Shown here: in pieces, positions 1 through 9,311 of the stretch | Position numbering within the stretch: position 1 is the stretch's first letter | How the letters are laid out: every line of letters starts with the position of its first letter | DNA from: Prolixibacteraceae bacterium | GTDB taxonomy: Bacteria; Bacteroidota; Bacteroidia; Bacteroidales; Prolixibacteraceae | Direction: 5' to 3' | DNA length: 64,000 nucleotides | Assembly: GCA_003506435.1 (NCBI GenBank) | Contig: DOAQ01000012.1 | Span: forward strand, 62,001-126,000 | Notes under the pieces: model-generated | Database searches by the model: none | Told to the model about the DNA's origin: nothing | What the model saw: only the letters and a program-made list of their open reading frames with translations | Made by a program: the position numbers and the translations under genes

Positions 1-695
1 GTCAGGAAAAAATCATGGGGAGTTTCTTTCATCATCAGCCTGATTTCGGGGTATGCAAATAATTTTACAGCTCCGACAATGTTATCGTATTCTTTATGAG
101 TATAGGAAAAGGTGCGCGCATACATGTTTAAGCCTCTCTCGCCAATCACCACGGAGGCAACCGCATTAACCACTGCCGCAAGTTTCTCCTGATTATTTTT
201 CAGTTTTTCAGAATATTGATCTTCAGCCCTTGCGCCTGTCTCGATGAATGTCAACACAATTCCCTGAATATCCGGAACCAGATTCAACATTTCCCGGTAA
301 TCGTTTTTAACCCATTCCCAAAATACAGGATTATCCAAGTCGATTGTTCCACCAGGGCCTGTCTTAAACTTATCCGGATAATAGTCCAGATCGTACAGCG
401 CGTGGTCCCAGAGTAAAACCTCGGTAATTCCAGCCGAATGGGCCTTTTTTACCAATTTATTGATCATCCTGCGTTTTTCAGGTTCCCTTACTTCCCGAAG
501 GTTCATTATCAACTTGTGCGACAGCTCCAAATGGTTAATATTGTAATCCCTGGCTTTTGAAATGGTAACCAGCGCTTCCTTGTAACTATCGGAAAGAATG
601 ATCCATCCTTTAATTGGAATATCGTTTTGTTGATTACTTGCGATCCCCGTCAATGTATTGGCAAGCGTTATTATAATCAGGATTATCTTTGCCAT
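1..695 (-). CDS. Secreted TIM-barrel-like glycosidase-type protein, C-terminus cut by window edge
   Basis: The reading frame opens at ATG 693-695 and stays open to base 1, giving the first 231 residues of a longer protein. A short hydrophobic N-terminus (MAKIILIIITLANT) looks like a signal peptide. The visible part has the alternating strand/helix pattern of a glycoside-hydrolase TIM barrel, with stretches such as ITEVLLWDHALYDLDYY, IQGIVLTFIETGAR and NMYARTFSY. The E in the LTFIETG stretch is a possible active-site acid. I do not recognise the family; a distant link to alpha-glucuronidase-like barrels is a guess. It is the last visible gene of PUL A, 28 bp beyond the metallophosphoesterase, so it probably acts on the same glycan. 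The gene is real (long, secreted, in operon order); the function is uncertain. Confidence 0.6.
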   Translation of the reverse strand, partial: MAKIILIIITLANTLTGIASNQQNDIPIKGWIILSDSYKEALVTISKARDYNINHLELSHKLIMNLREVREPEKRRMINKLVKKAHSAGITEVLLWDHALYDLDYYPDKFKTGPGGTIDLDNPVFWEWVKNDYREMLNLVPDIQGIVLTFIETGARAEDQYSEKLKNNQEKLAAVVNAVASVVIGERGLNMYARTFSYTHKEYDNIVGAVKLFAYPEIRLMMKETPHDFFL

Positions 696-722
696 CGTTT
701 CAGCTATTCATAAAAAGACATT

Positions 723-1790
723 TTACTTTGAAACCGGGGCGGGCACCTTAAACGAATCGGGGTATGTTACAAAATACCGGGGCTGCCGGTTGATTGCCGG
801 GAACCAGATATCCGAATCGCGGTTGCATTCATACAGTTTTAATATCCAGGTATCGAATTTACGTTCGCCCTCATATAATTCGATGACACGCGCTCCCCGG
901 CCAATCGTCCCATAGCATTGCCTCCCGGCTGCATTTCCGTAAGCCAGGCAAATATTCCGCAGGCATCCGATGAAGTTGTTGTCATGGTCGTGTCCTACGA
1001 AAATACCCATAACATCTTTACTTTTAATCATAGCTGTATATAACCCGGAATTCAGGTCCGATGAGCTTACCGGGTCACCCTGGCTACCTATGGTAGTTTC
1101 TTTGCCAACAACTTCCTTATATTCGGGAAGCGGGATATGAAAAAATGCCAAGGCAGGTAACGGGTTCCCCTTGTTAACTTTTGTTAGCTTGTTGCTCAAT
1201 TTCCGGTACCAATCAATCTGGCTGAAATCGAACCATTCGTAACTGCCATAGATCGTTTTGGGGTGAAAACCCATTTGCGAATCGAAGCAATACAACAAAG
1301 CTGCAGTTTTTGATGAATTTGATGATTGTATTTTTATTACGTAATTGCCATGTCCGGAAATAGTTTTTGGACCATTTTCGGTCAGGCTGTATGGCAAACC
1401 TGAAACAGTTTCTATGATCTGTTCTTTAGTAAGTTGAAATTGAGCCTCGTGGTTGCCCAACGTAATAGCCCAGGGGATTTTAGCTTCAATTAAAATATTC
1501 GATAATTTCAACCAGGCTTTCTCTGTATTTTCTTTCGAAGTAACAATATCTCCAGTTAAAACGACCAGATCGGGTTTCTCATTTTTAATTACTGTTTTAA
1601 GTATTACCAATGTACTGTCGGAGCGGTACGAATCGTACTGGAAATGCACATCGGTAAACTGAACAATTTTAAATTTTCCTTCTGAATTAAACCTGAGAAC
1701 GGGATCCGGATGATTGCCTTTTCCGATGGAAATCAGGGATATTATAGTCATTGCTATGATAATGCCTACCTTTTTTTTCATTTTAAACAT
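723..1790 (-). CDS. Secreted calcineurin-like metallophosphoesterase
   Basis: A 355-residue exported phosphoesterase of the DCR2/purple-acid-phosphatase-like branch of the calcineurin superfamily. The metal-binding signature is complete and in order: D-x-H at about residues 47-49 (FTDVHF), GD at 80-81 (VLTGDIV), GNHE at 112-115, an HIPLPE histidine in the middle, and GHDHDN near the C-terminus. The N-terminus carries a lysine-rich then hydrophobic signal sequence; a second ATG three codons in (1781) would work equally well. It lies 190 bp downstream of susD, beyond a hairpin, so it may have its own promoter or depend on read-through. In a PUL it could remove phosphate from a phosphorylated glycan or phosphodiester-linked polymer; that role is inferred from context. 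The superfamily call is firm, the substrate unknown. Confidence 0.85.
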   Translation of the reverse strand: MFKMKKKVGIIIAMTIISLISIGKGNHPDPVLRFNSEGKFKIVQFTDVHFQYDSYRSDSTLVILKTVIKNEKPDLVVLTGDIVTSKENTEKAWLKLSNILIEAKIPWAITLGNHEAQFQLTKEQIIETVSGLPYSLTENGPKTISGHGNYVIKIQSSNSSKTAALLYCFDSQMGFHPKTIYGSYEWFDFSQIDWYRKLSNKLTKVNKGNPLPALAFFHIPLPEYKEVVGKETTIGSQGDPVSSSDLNSGLYTAMIKSKDVMGIFVGHDHDNNFIGCLRNICLAYGNAAGRQCYGTIGRGARVIELYEGERKFDTWILKLYECNRDSDIWFPAINRQPRYFVTYPDSFKVPAPVSK

Positions 1791-1928
1791 TTTTATCGGT
1801 TAATCATATAGCAGGTTTTCTCCCTCACCTTACGAAGGTGATACAATGTGCCTTTATTTGCTCTATCAATAGCAATATCTTTATATTTTTTACTGACCCT
1901 GCAACCTAAACTCTCAAGATATGAGCAA

Positions 1929-1967
1929 ACAAAAGAGAGAATTTTGAATTCAAATTCTCTCTTTTGT
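1929..1967 (-). terminator. Perfect 16-bp hairpin after the PUL A susD gene
   Basis: Arms at 1929-1944 and 1952-1967 are perfect complements around a 7-base loop. The hairpin begins 14 bases past the susD stop on the minus strand and is followed by a T-rich stretch (TTTGTTTGC). It should end or attenuate the susCD transcript before the metallophosphoesterase gene. The stem is AT-rich, so it may act in both directions. Confidence 0.6.
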
Positions 1968-1980
1968 TCCATAAGCTTCT

Positions 1981-3708
1981 TTAATAACCAGGATTTTGCT
2001 CTAAAACAGCTTCCACATTTTTACTGATTTCACTGTAAGGTATTGCCCATAAATTTTGATGTGACTGTATTGTTTTCCCAGCAACCGGGTTTAACCGTTT
2101 TACCCTGTCTACCACCTTCCCGAGCCTACCCAGGGTAATAATCCGCAATGTTTCAAAACCGAGTTCCCGCAATTGCTCGTCAAGAATATAATCAATGTCT
2201 ACTTTATCAGATGTGACATCAGTTGCTTTCGCCCTTCTTCTGACGACATTAATGTCTGCGGCTGCTTTTACTTTATCCCCAATTCCTAAATAAGCCTCTG
2301 CCCTTAGTAAATAAGTTTCTGCAAGGCGTATCATATAATGTTTTCGCCATGTGTGAGCTGCGGTACCCAAAAGAGACCCCGGAATAGTTTGATCCGGATC
2401 CCAGAATTCAGCAGGATGTTTTCCAGGGGTAATTATTTTACCGATAATGGGATAAAAAACTCGCGTTGTATCATCATTGGTGGCTCTTTTCAATGGAAGC
2501 TTATCCGCAATGACCCACTTGCCATTGTACTGATTACTGGGATTGTTTACTTTAATGTCGCGAATAATATTATACCTGGAATTCCTCATATCCTGAGTAT
2601 ACCCACTTTTTTCCCATAAAGTTTTAAGAAAATAAGGGCTTGGCTTACAAAAACCCTGGCCACGACCACAGTAATAGGTATTAGGTTTCTTCAGTATAGG
2701 AACCGTTTTGCCATTACTTTGATAAATATGAGCTGCGGTAAAATCCGGACCAGCAATACGTTCGAGTTCATAATTACTATCTCCTCCACCGGACATTTTG
2801 TAGCTATATTGCAGCACCCAGATAGATTCTGTGTTCCCGGCTGACCGATCCTGGTTCCCCTGTCTGAATAAATCCCAATAAATATCACCTTCCCAGTTAG
2901 GGTCATTAAATTCTTTTTCATTATTGGCTCCAAATCGTTTATTCATTAATGCCATTTTCGGATGATCAATAACTTTTGTTGCTTCGTTGATGGCATCCTG
3001 ATACTTGCCCAACGAAATATAGACTTCTGACAATACATGGCTGGCAGCCAATTTATTGATCCTTGATTCATCCACCGCGTCAATATTCGGCAAATTAGCA
3101 ACAGCAAATTTAAGGTCTTCAGCACATTGTTCATATACTGCCTGGCGTGTTGCCCTTACATAATCTCTTTTGGGAGTTGTAACCTCCTCAAGTATAATTG
3201 GTACACCACCATACAAACTCGCTAAGACATTATAGGCGTATGCCCTGAAAAATCTGGCTTCAGCCTGAACCAGTATTTTTTGTTCATCGGTAAGCTTACT
3301 GTCATCGCTTTCCGAACGGCCAACAATCACATTCGCATCATATATAATTTGGTAACACAATTCCCAAATGCCTAAAGTAGTGCCTGTTGGACCCCATAAT
3401 ATGCTGTAATCCTGACTTCCACTTGCATCATACCGACTTTCAACCAAATCAGTTCCTAACCAACCGATCCTTGGAAATGCCGATCCTCCTGACTGTCCCC
3501 AGAATCCATTCCTGGTTGAAGCATGTAAACTATAAATTGCAGCTTCGAAATCCTCGGCTGTAACGAAGGAGTTCTCCGGTGAATAAAAATCCAAGGGTAC
3601 TTCTTTCAAAAATTCCTTTTCATTGCAAGAAAATGTGAACCAGGCTATTAAAAAACAAATGCTTAATTTATAAATAGCCAAATTATTTGAAATATATAAT
3701 TTTTTCAT
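1981..3708 (-). CDS. SusD/RagB-family outer-membrane glycan-binding lipoprotein (PUL A)
   Basis: The surface glycan-binding partner of the SusC porin. The chosen start is ATG 3706-3708, 13 bases after the susC stop and preceded by AAGGAT; the longer frame opens with TTG inside susC and is unlikely. From this start the protein has 575 residues with a lipoprotein signal ending at a cysteine near residue 28 (TFSCNEKEFL). SusD traits follow: an N-terminal FLKEVPLDFYSPENSFVT region, tetratricopeptide-like helices with many Tyr/Ala pairs (AEARFFRAYAYNVLASLYGG), and the usual C-terminal block with EAYLGIGDKVKAAADINVVR, then LDEQLRELGFET and RLNPVAG. It is co-transcribed with susC and precedes the metallophosphoesterase. 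The ligand cannot be read from sequence. The call is firm. Confidence 0.95.
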   Translation of the reverse strand: MKKLYISNNLAIYKLSICFLIAWFTFSCNEKEFLKEVPLDFYSPENSFVTAEDFEAAIYSLHASTRNGFWGQSGGSAFPRIGWLGTDLVESRYDASGSQDYSILWGPTGTTLGIWELCYQIIYDANVIVGRSESDDSKLTDEQKILVQAEARFFRAYAYNVLASLYGGVPIILEEVTTPKRDYVRATRQAVYEQCAEDLKFAVANLPNIDAVDESRINKLAASHVLSEVYISLGKYQDAINEATKVIDHPKMALMNKRFGANNEKEFNDPNWEGDIYWDLFRQGNQDRSAGNTESIWVLQYSYKMSGGGDSNYELERIAGPDFTAAHIYQSNGKTVPILKKPNTYYCGRGQGFCKPSPYFLKTLWEKSGYTQDMRNSRYNIIRDIKVNNPSNQYNGKWVIADKLPLKRATNDDTTRVFYPIIGKIITPGKHPAEFWDPDQTIPGSLLGTAAHTWRKHYMIRLAETYLLRAEAYLGIGDKVKAAADINVVRRRAKATDVTSDKVDIDYILDEQLRELGFETLRIITLGRLGKVVDRVKRLNPVAGKTIQSHQNLWAIPYSEISKNVEAVLEQNPGY

Positions 3709-3721
3709 ATCCTTATTTATT

Positions 3722-6700
3722 TTAGAATTCAAAATTTAATCCCAAAGTATAACTTCTCAAAACCGGCCTGCCATCCTTGCTGATTCCTTCGCCGGTCTCA
3801 GGATCCCACCCGGGCCATTTTGTCCATGTGTATAGATTTTGCCCACTTAAGAAAAGTCTCAAATTATTGACATTAATTTTATTCAGAAAGCTAGATTTGA
3901 AATTATAATTCAATGATACATCCTGCAACCGGACAAAATTTCTTTGTATCCAAGAGGATGAAAGTAATCCGGATGTAACATTTGTCCCAATTGCAGCATA
4001 TCTGGCATTTGGATTTTCAGGAAGCCAATAGTCAAGACCTGTGGGGAAATTTAATCTATAATGTCCCAGACCATTCGAACTGTCTGAAAACCCAGTTCCA
4101 TTACCAAAACTGGAAGAATGGAGATTATCGCTACCCAGGTAATAATCCTTTCCTCCCTGAACAGCGTTAATAAACACGCTAAGAGACCAATTTTTGTATT
4201 TAAATTGATTGGTTATACTAAACCGGTATGAAGGTTCTCTATATCCTAATATTACCTTATCACTCGGATCAATATTTTCATCGCCATTTTGATCGACTAT
4301 TATCTGAGAACCCACCATGCCTGCAGTTACGTTATCGTCTAGCTGGTATAATTCTCCGGTAACTTCATAGTGATAAACAGCACTTAAGGGCTGCCCAATA
4401 AAAAGGCCTTCAGAAATAAGATCATCTTCTTTTCCATCACCGTCGTTATCAAATCCGAGCAACTCTTTTAATTCATCCCGGTTTCTGGAAAAGGTAACAT
4501 TGCTATTCCATCTAAAATCATTCCGTTCAATGTTGATTGAAGATAAAGTGATTTCAATCCCTTGATTATGTATACGCCCTAAATTATCAGGAAATTCTTT
4601 AAACCTGCCGATACTGGGAATATCAACATTGTAAAGCAGATTATTTGTATTGTTGTTGTAATATTCTACCGAACCTGATAACCTGGAGTTTAGAAATGCA
4701 AAATCGACCCCTAAATTAAATCCGGTTGTGGTTTCCCATTTCAGGTCTGTGCTAGCAAGGCTACTAATCGACTTTGCATAAACTGATGCACCTGATGCAT
4801 CTACATAACCGAAATCTCCGTCTACTTTAGCCAATGTCTGATACCTGCTGACCGTACGGTTTCCTATCGTTCCATACGAAAGCCTGAGTTTGAGATAATT
4901 CATAACCTTGTTTATATCCTTAAAAAAAGGTTCTTCTGAAACAACCCAACCTGTTGCTACAGAAGGGAAAATCCCGAATTTATTTTTTTCACTGAACCCT
5001 GAGAACCCATCGCGCCGAACTGTACCAGTAATCATGTATTTATCCCGGTAGCTATAAAAAAGCCGTGCCATACTATAGAGACTTTTTTCTGCCCAGGCAC
5101 CTGAATAGGTCTTCTGAAGCTCAGAACTACCCGACTGAAGACTGTTATACCCTAAAATATCGTTGACAAAAACCGATGAATTAGCATCGGTATAATCATA
5201 TTTTCGTTGTTCAAATCCATAGAGAAGAGTAACATCCAAATTATGTTTGTTGTTGAATCTACGTTTGAAAGTCAAAATATTATCGGATGACATATCATGC
5301 GTATTGCTATAAGATTTCTGTGCTTCTCCCTGAAAATTGTTGCTATAAGGTTGGAAATAATAACTTCGTGTTGTCCGGTAATTATTTGAAAAATTAATTT
5401 TGTACGATAATCCCTTTACAAAAGGAACATCAATATTTGCATAAAGATTCCCGAAAAAATTATTCCGGATATCAAGGTTATCAGCATTTGCAATTACGAG
5501 TGGTCCAACTGCTAAATTTCTAACCAGAGGATTAAGTTCTCCATTCTCTTTGTATGCTGCCTCATAGGGATTTATATACCTATCAGATGGAGATGGGCTT
5601 TTCCCTGATTTATCACTCATAGTGAAAAATGATTGTATACCTATGGTTAACCATTTTGAGATTTGATTATCCACATTGATACGGGCATTATATCTTTTAT
5701 AATCCTCGTTGAGCATATACCCCTGCTGATCAGTATACCCAACTGATATAAAATAGTTCAGATATTCAGTTTTGTTTGTTAGACTAAGATTGTGGTTTTG
5801 AATAAAAATATTGTCATTCGTTAACAGATCATACCAATTTGTTTCTCTTCCGGCAAGATAATTTTCTACCAGTTCATTTGTTTCAAGAAGAGACAAAACA
5901 GAATAATCTGGTTTTGGATCAATATATCCGGATTCAGAAGTCCGGCTTTCACGCCAATCAATCTCAGTAGTTTTATTAATAAAATCTTCTCCATTACCCG
6001 GCTTTAATTCAACAGTGGGTGTTTGTAAAGAATAACTTGCAGTATAATTAATCAATGGTTTATTGTTCTTCCCCTTCCCCGACTTTGAGGTAATAATTAT
6101 AACTCCATTGGCTGCCTGAGAACCATACACGGCTGCTGCACTGTTGTCTTTCAAAATATCTATCGAGCCAATATCATCCGGATTAATATCAATCATATTG
6201 CCACGAAAAAGTACTCCATCTAGTACAATTAATGGATCCTGTTCTCCGGAAATGGATGTTCTCCCCCGAATAGAAATACTTGGTTCTGCCCCGGCTGTTG
6301 TAATTTGACTTACATTTAGCCCTGCCACTGAACCATGTAAGGATTGTATTATTGATACATTTGATTGATCTCTGAATTTGTCTATATCCGCTTTAAATAC
6401 AGAACCGGTCAGGTCGCTTTTTCTCATCGTACCATAACCTACTGCCACTACTTCTTCAATTCCTATCGTCTCTTCTTCGAGTTTTACATTGATGCTTGCT
6501 TTACCGTTCACAGATATTTCCTGGCTCTTCATGCCAACAAAAGAAAATACCAGAGTAGCATTCGCAGGAATATTGGCTAACGAATAATTCCCGTCGGCAT
6601 TGGAAATTATCCCTTGCATGGTACCTTTTACCAAAACGGTTACTCCAGGCAAAGGCAAACCTTTCGAGTCGGTTATTTTCCCGCTGACGTCTTTTTGCTG

Positions 6701-7078
6701 TTGAGCTGTTCCCATAGCAGGAGTTAATACGATATGTCTGTCTTTAACCAGAATGTTAACTTCATTTTTATTGAACAACCGGGCTAATACATCTTCTACT
6801 TTTTCATCCTTAGTTGATATATCAACCCTCCTGGTCACATCGATTAATTCACTGTTATAAAGGAAATAGAACTCGCTTTGATCTTCGATAGCCGAAAGCA
6901 CCTCCTTTATAGATACATTCTGAAATCTCAAATTAAGCTTTGTCGTTTGCGAATAACTGTCTGAAGCAGCTACTTCAAAAACACTGATCAAGAGAATAAG
7001 AATTGCATTGCGCATAATCATAATTTTTTCTCTATGCCCTTTCATAAACAGGCATACCAATTCAACGATTTTTTTCAT
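3722..7078 (-). CDS. SusC/RagA-family TonB-dependent outer-membrane glycan importer (PUL A)
   Basis: A 1118-residue TonB-dependent transporter carrying glycan fragments through the outer membrane. Order of parts: signal peptide (to about residue 44), an STN/secretin-TonB N-terminal domain (about 50-120; NVSIKEVLSAIEDQSEFYFL), a carboxypeptidase-regulatory-like beta-sandwich (about 131-215; GKITDSKGLPLPGVTVLVKG), the conserved EEVVAVGYGTMRKSDLTGSV junction, a plug (about 225-340, ending DILKDNSAAAVYGSQAANGV), then the barrel to a terminal aromatic (NFEF). The STN domain marks a transporter that signals to the cognate FecR/ECF-sigma pair upstream, so import and induction are coupled. It lies 113 bp from fecR, across a hairpin. 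Family call firm, substrate unknown. Confidence 0.96.
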   Translation of the reverse strand: MKKIVELVCLFMKGHREKIMIMRNAILILLISVFEVAASDSYSQTTKLNLRFQNVSIKEVLSAIEDQSEFYFLYNSELIDVTRRVDISTKDEKVEDVLARLFNKNEVNILVKDRHIVLTPAMGTAQQQKDVSGKITDSKGLPLPGVTVLVKGTMQGIISNADGNYSLANIPANATLVFSFVGMKSQEISVNGKASINVKLEEETIGIEEVVAVGYGTMRKSDLTGSVFKADIDKFRDQSNVSIIQSLHGSVAGLNVSQITTAGAEPSISIRGRTSISGEQDPLIVLDGVLFRGNMIDINPDDIGSIDILKDNSAAAVYGSQAANGVIIITSKSGKGKNNKPLINYTASYSLQTPTVELKPGNGEDFINKTTEIDWRESRTSESGYIDPKPDYSVLSLLETNELVENYLAGRETNWYDLLTNDNIFIQNHNLSLTNKTEYLNYFISVGYTDQQGYMLNEDYKRYNARINVDNQISKWLTIGIQSFFTMSDKSGKSPSPSDRYINPYEAAYKENGELNPLVRNLAVGPLVIANADNLDIRNNFFGNLYANIDVPFVKGLSYKINFSNNYRTTRSYYFQPYSNNFQGEAQKSYSNTHDMSSDNILTFKRRFNNKHNLDVTLLYGFEQRKYDYTDANSSVFVNDILGYNSLQSGSSELQKTYSGAWAEKSLYSMARLFYSYRDKYMITGTVRRDGFSGFSEKNKFGIFPSVATGWVVSEEPFFKDINKVMNYLKLRLSYGTIGNRTVSRYQTLAKVDGDFGYVDASGASVYAKSISSLASTDLKWETTTGFNLGVDFAFLNSRLSGSVEYYNNNTNNLLYNVDIPSIGRFKEFPDNLGRIHNQGIEITLSSINIERNDFRWNSNVTFSRNRDELKELLGFDNDGDGKEDDLISEGLFIGQPLSAVYHYEVTGELYQLDDNVTAGMVGSQIIVDQNGDENIDPSDKVILGYREPSYRFSITNQFKYKNWSLSVFINAVQGGKDYYLGSDNLHSSSFGNGTGFSDSSNGLGHYRLNFPTGLDYWLPENPNARYAAIGTNVTSGLLSSSWIQRNFVRLQDVSLNYNFKSSFLNKINVNNLRLFLSGQNLYTWTKWPGWDPETGEGISKDGRPVLRSYTLGLNFEF

Positions 7079-7132
7079 AAATTTGAACGTTTTTATTATA
7101 CAAACTAGTTAACCAATTTTATTGGTTTGATG

Positions 7133-7170
7133 AAAAAGGGAGGAAGTGTTCGAGCGCTTCTTCCTTTTTT
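7133..7170 (-). terminator. 16-bp hairpin between fecR and susC (PUL A)
   Basis: Arms 7133-7148 and 7155-7170 pair along 16 positions with three G-T wobbles around the loop TTCGAG. On the minus strand the stem follows the fecR stop by about 20 bases and ends in five T residues, the form of an intrinsic terminator. It separates the regulator pair from susCD. PUL B has a comparable hairpin at the same place. Confidence 0.65.
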
Positions 7171-7191
7171 TATAATGCTTTATTTAATACC

Positions 7192-8193
7192 TCATAGGCT
7201 ACTGTTTTTTGTAATTTTTAAAGTAGATTTATTCACTTTGCCTGATGTTTTAGAAATCTTTCCGGGTATATATTCAATATTAATCGGAGAACTAAGTTTC
7301 AGCAATTCTAAAACCTGGAATAGCGATTCGTTTTCAAATTTGGTTGTGAACCGGTAGTTCTTAATGTCTGAATCAGCAATAATAACCTCAACTCCATACC
7401 AGCGTTCGAGGAGTATTGCTACTTCTTCCATTGGTGTTTCATCCAATATCAATATATTTCGAGACCAGGCAATGTATTTTTCAATATCGGTATTGAAACG
7501 CGAAACCGTTTCATCTGCTTTATTATAAACCATGTAGTCGCCTGGCTCTAAATCAAGAAATTTTTGCTGTCCGTTGTTTTTGAACAAACACTTCACGTTG
7601 CCTTCTTTTAGAGCAACTTCAAAATTATTCTCTTCCGGGTAGGATTTTACATTAAATTGGGTTCCCAAAACTTCAATTTCCATAGTCCCCGATTTTACTA
7701 TAAAAGGTGAAGCCGGATTTTTTGCTACTTCAAGATAAGCCTCACCGGATAGTTCAATTTCTCTTTTTTTACAAATGAATGGTATGTGATATCTGATTTT
7801 GCTACCTGCATTCAGCCAAAGGTTGGTTCCATCGGGCAAAACGATTTGCGACCTCATTCCGATCGGGCTGCTTAACTCTTGCCAACTTGTTCCATTTTCC
7901 CCGGTTGAAACAGTCCGGTCGTGGATAAACAAACTCCAAAGGGTTAACATCAGTAGCGGAAGTGTAAAAATTGCCGCAATACGTGTAATTACTGTAAGTA
8001 TCCGCCTGCTGTTCCCTTTCATCCTAATTTTCTGATTTACTAGGGCATAGGCATTATCAACATCAATCGTACTTATTTGGTCAATTAATGCACCAGCCTC
8101 AAGCTTTTTGTCAAAATCGGAAAGGCTTATCCTGTAATCGAGGAATCTCCTGAGATGGGTGGGATCATTATTTTTATGGTTGTACCGCTCCAT
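7192..8193 (-). CDS. FecR-family anti-sigma factor (PUL A)
   Basis: A 333-residue inner-membrane regulator that holds its ECF sigma factor and releases it when the SusC transporter signals through its STN domain. The N-terminal ~85 residues are cytoplasmic (sigma-binding), followed by a single membrane segment around residues 86-107 (VITRIAAIFTLPLLMLTLWS) and a periplasmic FecR domain with the family's typical sequence: VLPDGTNLWLNAGSKI, then ELSGEAYLEVAKNPASPFIV, then VLGTQFNVKSYPEE. The C-terminal ~75 residues match the STN-interacting region seen in Bacteroidota FecR proteins (ETPMEEVAILLERWYGVEV). Start ATG 8191-8193. It lies about 100 bp after the sigma gene. The call is firm. Confidence 0.93.
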   Translation of the reverse strand: MERYNHKNNDPTHLRRFLDYRISLSDFDKKLEAGALIDQISTIDVDNAYALVNQKIRMKGNSRRILTVITRIAAIFTLPLLMLTLWSLFIHDRTVSTGENGTSWQELSSPIGMRSQIVLPDGTNLWLNAGSKIRYHIPFICKKREIELSGEAYLEVAKNPASPFIVKSGTMEIEVLGTQFNVKSYPEENNFEVALKEGNVKCLFKNNGQQKFLDLEPGDYMVYNKADETVSRFNTDIEKYIAWSRNILILDETPMEEVAILLERWYGVEVIIADSDIKNYRFTTKFENESLFQVLELLKLSSPINIEYIPGKISKTSGKVNKSTLKITKNSSL

Positions 8194-8293
8194 GTAACCT
8201 ATGATTCTTGTTTTTAGTTAAAATACAATCGAAGAAGCCAAAACACGTATTTAATAAATGAATAAAATATGGGCAGACTAAAAATTAATCCGT

Positions 8294-8890
8294 TCAAAAA
8301 AATAAAAGAAGGGTAAAATAGTCTTTTAATTCAACACGTAATATCCTGAGGGCGTTTGAAATCTGGGTTTCAACTGTACGTTTTGAAAGGTTAAGCTGTT
8401 CGGCAATCTCGTCATTCTTTTTCCCCTTAAACCGACTGAGGATAAAAATTTCACGCGTCCGCTGCGGCAATTTGTTAAAAGCCTCCTGAACTTGATTTTG
8501 TAGCTCTGAGGCAATAAACAGGCCGGGATCATAAAGTTCATCGTACTCTATTAAATGCGTGAGTTCGCTAATGATTCTCCCCTTTATCTTTTCTTTTTTC
8601 AAGTAATTGAGAGAACTGTTTTTTACGGAAGTAAACATGAAATTTTTCAACGAGAATGAGCTGTTTATGTTTTCCCGCTTAATCCATAACCTGACAAAAA
8701 AATCCTGAACAATTTCTTCGGCTTCGACTTGGTTTAAAGTAATTTGAGACGTAAAAACAACCAACCCCGGGTAATAAAAACGGAAAATCAGTTCAAAAGC
8801 TGTCTGGTCGCCGGAAATAATCCGCTCGACAAGAATTTTCTCTTCTATTCCGTTAATAATTAGCATGGCGCAAATTAGTGAATCTTTCAT
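8294..8890 (-). CDS. ECF RNA polymerase sigma-70 factor (PUL A)
   Basis: A 198-residue extracytoplasmic-function sigma factor. Region 2 is at about residues 22-90 (GDQTAFELIFRFYYPGLVVF, then EAEEIVQDFFVRLW, the usual promoter-melting stretch). Region 4 follows at about 130-185, with QEAFNKLPQRTREIFILSRF and the helix-turn-helix KNDEIAEQLNLSKRTVETQI. The start is ATG 8888-8890; an internal ATG eight codons later (8866) is also possible. It is the first gene of PUL A, with fecR next, giving the usual sigma/anti-sigma/SusC signalling chain. Its target promoter is presumably upstream of susC, but no copy of a specific element could be defined by eye. Confidence 0.93.
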   Translation of the reverse strand: MKDSLICAMLIINGIEEKILVERIISGDQTAFELIFRFYYPGLVVFTSQITLNQVEAEEIVQDFFVRLWIKRENINSSFSLKNFMFTSVKNSSLNYLKKEKIKGRIISELTHLIEYDELYDPGLFIASELQNQVQEAFNKLPQRTREIFILSRFKGKKNDEIAEQLNLSKRTVETQISNALRILRVELKDYFTLLLFF

Positions 8891-9112
8891 TATAACATAT
8901 TTCCCGGTTCTTGATTTTTGAACATTAAATTGAAATAGTTATTAACCAGTGCATTTGCCGAACCTCAGACAATAATAATGCTATTTTACCATTTCTGCTT
9001 TCCTCTCAAAATGCAACAATTTCTGTTGCAAATATCACATTCTGTAATCCTGAAATACCCAAAGGTATTCCGAATTTACCGGTGTGTATTACAAAAGATA
9101 CGACAGTTATTA
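8891..9112. other. Intergenic stretch upstream of PUL A sigma gene
   Basis: I see no gene, strong hairpin or clear TAnnTTTG promoter here. It must contain the promoter for the minus-strand sigma gene. The rest of the gap (9113-9311) is described under the hairpin and the in-frame extension next to GH16. Confidence 0.4.
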
Positions 9113-9158
9113 TACAAAACAGGGAGGGAATTCCAAAAATTCCGGACCCTGTTTTGTA
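9113..9158 (-). terminator. 12-bp hairpin downstream of the PUL B enzyme operon
   Basis: Perfect 12-base arms at 9113-9124 and 9147-9158 enclose a second small stem (GGAATT 9127-9132 with AATTCC 9138-9143). It lies about 150 bases beyond the GH16 stop and 4 bases past the end of the open extension at 9165-9311. No long T-run follows on either strand, so termination efficiency is uncertain; it may also shield PUL A from read-through. Confidence 0.5.
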
Positions 9159-9164
9159 TTGTCA

Positions 9165-9311
9165 GATGACATAAATGGGTTGGCTTTGGTCAAAAACAGG
9201 TATGCTCAAATGGTTTGCAGGGTCGCTTATCGCCAAAGTGACCTTGCTTTTGCGAAAAGTATTTATGCTTAACTGGTTTTTAGGGTCGCCGTTTTCAAAA
9301 AAATGGGCTTT
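9165..9311 (-). repeat. Open 49-codon extension in frame after the GH16 stop, with a repeated 26-base unit
   Basis: After the TAG stop of GH16 (9312-9314) the same frame stays open for 49 codons to TGA at 9162-9164. Within it a 26-base unit at 9201-9226 recurs at 9264-9289 with 22 of 26 bases identical, exactly 63 bases apart, a multiple of three. In this frame the copies read GDPKNQLSIN and SDPANHLSIP. No start codon opens this piece. It may be a degraded coding tail or a repeat element that reads open by chance. Confidence 0.45.
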
